Shown here in pieces: positions 47,501 through 50,500 of a stretch of DNA of 64,000 nt. How positions within the stretch are numbered: the stretch's first letter is position 1; each line of letters opens with the position of its first letter. The DNA is taken from positions 282,068 through 346,067 of the forward strand of contig CP089465.1 in the NCBI GenBank assembly GCA_026636295.1. Direction: 5' to 3'. This stretch comes from Medakamo hakoo. Taxonomy: Eukaryota; Chlorophyta; Trebouxiophyceae; Coccomyxaceae. A program made the position numbers and the translations under genes. A model generated the notes under the pieces. That model had not been told where the DNA came from. It saw only the letters and a program-made list of their open reading frames with translations, and ran no database searches.

Positions 47501-50500
47501 CCTTCCACCCCCCACCGCCCCCGCCACCGCCGCCTCCAACGCCCGCCGCGTCGGCGCGTCAAACGCCAGCGTGGCCGGCAGGCTCACCCCCGCCCCGAAA
47601 CTCCGCTGCAGCTCGTCCCGCAGCTCGACCGCGGCCAGGGAGTCGAGGCCCGCCACCGCGGACAGCGGTGCGTCGGGGTCGGCGGCCGAGGCGGCGGCCG
47701 CGTCCGCGCCCAGGACGGTGGTGAGGGCGGCCGCGACGGCAGCGGCAGCGTCGACGGTCGGGGGCGGTGGGGCAGGCTGGAGGGCGGGGCCGCGCCCGCC
47801 GCCCAACCCCGCGAAAAAGGGGGAGGCCGCGTGCGCGGCCACGCCCCGCCCGGCCGCTGACCGAAACGCCGGCCAGTCCGCCGGCAGGACGGCGGTGGAG
47901 GGCGGCGCGCCGCCGCCCACCAACCTGTCCAGCACCATCAGCCCGCGCGTCGGCGTGATGTCCCGCACGCCCGCCCGGGCCATGCGCCCCGCAACGGCGG
48001 CGTTGCCAGCCACCATGCCGACGCCCGACCACGCGCCCCACTGCACGGCCGTGACGCCGGGCAAGCCGGCGGCCTCGCCCGCGACGGCCGCCGCGGCGTC
48101 CAAGCCGGCATTGGCGGCCGCGTACGCTGCGGACCCGGGCGGGCCCAGCACGGCCGCGACGCTGGAGAACAGGACGCGGGCGGGGGCGGGCGCGGCCGGG
48201 TCGAGCACCAGCCGGCCCAGCACCCCTCCCCCGGCTTTGGGCGCGGCCGCGGCGCGCAGGCTGGCCAGGGAGTGCGAGATATACGGCGCATCGTTGATGA
48301 CGCCGGCCGCGTGCAGGAGGAGCGGGGCCGGCGTCGTGGAGCGGGCGAGGGCCGCGGCAGCGGCACAGTCGGCCGCGGCCGCAGCGTCGCACGACACGAG
48401 CGTGGTCAGCCCGGCCGACGCGTGCGTGGGCGGCGGGCCGTGCGCCCTGCGGCCGAGGGCGAGGATGGTGGGGGACGACGACGAGGCCGCCACCCAGGAC
48501 GTGGCCAAGGCGCCCAGGCCGCCTGTGCCGCCGGTGATGAGGGCGGACTGGCGGCGGGCGGATGGCCGCGGCGGCGGCGGCTGGTCCCGCCACGGCTCCA
48601 GCGCGGCCGTCGAGTGTGCGCCCGCGCCGACCGCCGTGCCCATGGCTGGGCCGACATCAGGGCGGGCGGCCCGCGCCCGCGCCGGTCCCAAACCATCCAC
48701 GTCCACGGCGCCGGCCGGCAGCGCCGCACCGTCCTCCGCCTGGACGCAGCGGAGCAGCGCCCAGAGACGGGCGGCGACGGACGACGCACGGGCTCGCCTG
48801 GCCGGGCCGGTACCAGCCACTGCGCCGGCTGTGACCAAGCGGGTGACGGTGCGGGTCTGCAAGCCGCGCAGCAGCGTGGCGGCCGCGGCCGTGGGCGGGC
48901 AAGACGGTGGGACGCGAGGTCGCCGCGCAGACAGGGGGGCAGCCGCGGCAGGAGGGCAGGGAGCAGAGGTGGACGGCCGGTCTGCCGGCGTGTCAACGGC
49001 CCAGACGGTGCGGTACTCCATGCGGGCGGGCGGAGGGTGAAGCGGGGCGGGCGTGGTGGTGGTGGCGGGCGTGGTGGCAGCGGGGGTGGTGGCGGCGGGA
49101 GCAGAGGCAGCTTGCGTGGTGGCAGCGGGGGTGGTGGCGGCGGGAGCAGAGGCAGCTTGCGTGGTGGCAGCGGGGGTGGTGGCGGCCTCGCCCCAGGTCG
49201 CGCCCTCCAACGCTGCGCAGGCGGGCTCTTGCCCACCGTTGGTCGCCGCGGCAGCAGTGCTGGTGGTTGGAGTGGCGGTGAGAAAAGCGCTGGCCGCGGC
49301 CAGGCTGGCGGAGCCGCCGGGCGCGGCCAGGCACGCGAGCGCGGCGAGGTGGGAAGGTGCGGTCGCGGGCGCGCGCGCGCGCGCGCCTTGCACAGCGGCC
49401 GTCAGCACAGCCGGGTGGGCCAGGGCAAAGCCGGCGACGGTGGACGGGTCCACGGCGGCGGAGGCTGTGAGGGCAGGGAGCGGGTGCGGGTGCGGGTGCG
49501 GGTGCGGTGGCGGTGGCAGGCGGCGGGCCAGGGCGGAAGGTGCGGCCGGACAGCGGGGCGTGGTGGGCGCGGCAAGGACGGCCGCCGTGCCGGTCAGGGC
49601 GCGCACACCACCGCCCGCCTCCACAGTGAAGCTGCCGTCGACGGCAGACAGTCGTAACGTCAGGTCAGCCGCCGCGCGCACGGCCGCCGACAGGGCCAGG
49701 CCGACCAAGCACAACCCGCGACCGCCGCCGCCCTCGTCGGTCAGCCCACCCGCCAGCGACCGCGCCGCGCCGGCCGCCGCGTCCAGCAGAACAGCGGGTG
49801 GGGTGGTGTTGGAAGAGTCGAGGAGGCCAGCCAAGGCGGGCGTGCGGGCCAGGCAGGCCAGGGCGAACGCGGCGGCGGCGGGCGGCGCCCCGCCGGAAAA
49901 CGCGCGCAGCAGCGCGTGCGGCCTCGGACCGGGGAAGGCGCGCGCGCGCCGGTACAGGAGGCGGGCGGCTTGGAGGGCGGGTCCACCACGCCCCTCACCC
50001 GCGTCCCCACCCACCAGGACGTGGGCGTTGGTGCCTTGGAACGCGAACGCGGAGACGCCCAGCAGCCTGGACGCGGGCAGCCCGGGCCCGGCGGCGCGTG
50101 GGATGGATGCAGGGGCCGCCGCCGGGAGCGCGGCGGCCACATGCGGGTTGAGCGACCGCAGGTGGGCGATGGGCGGGCGGCTCCTGGTTTGGAGGGCGGC
50201 GATGCCGGCGACAAGAGCTACCAAGCCGGCGGCAGGCTCGGCGTGGCCGGCCGCCGCTTTGGGCGCCAGCAGCGCGGGCGGGGCGGCGCCGCCCTCGTCA
50301 CCCAGCAGCACGCCGGCCGCGGCGCCGACCTCGATCGGGTCGCCCAGCGCGGTGCCCGTGCCGTGCAGGGACAGGGTCGGCAGCGTGGTGGCAGCGGCGG
50401 TGCCCAGAGCGGCTTTCAGCAAAGCGGTCTGTGCCGGGCCGGACGGCGCGGTCAGCGACGACGACCGGCCGTCCTGGTTGACGGCGCTGCCGGCGAGCAG

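Noticed and set aside
49030-49190. CRISPR-like array
   Set aside because: The repeats are directly adjacent with no spacers, lie inside a coding exon and belong to a eukaryotic gene.
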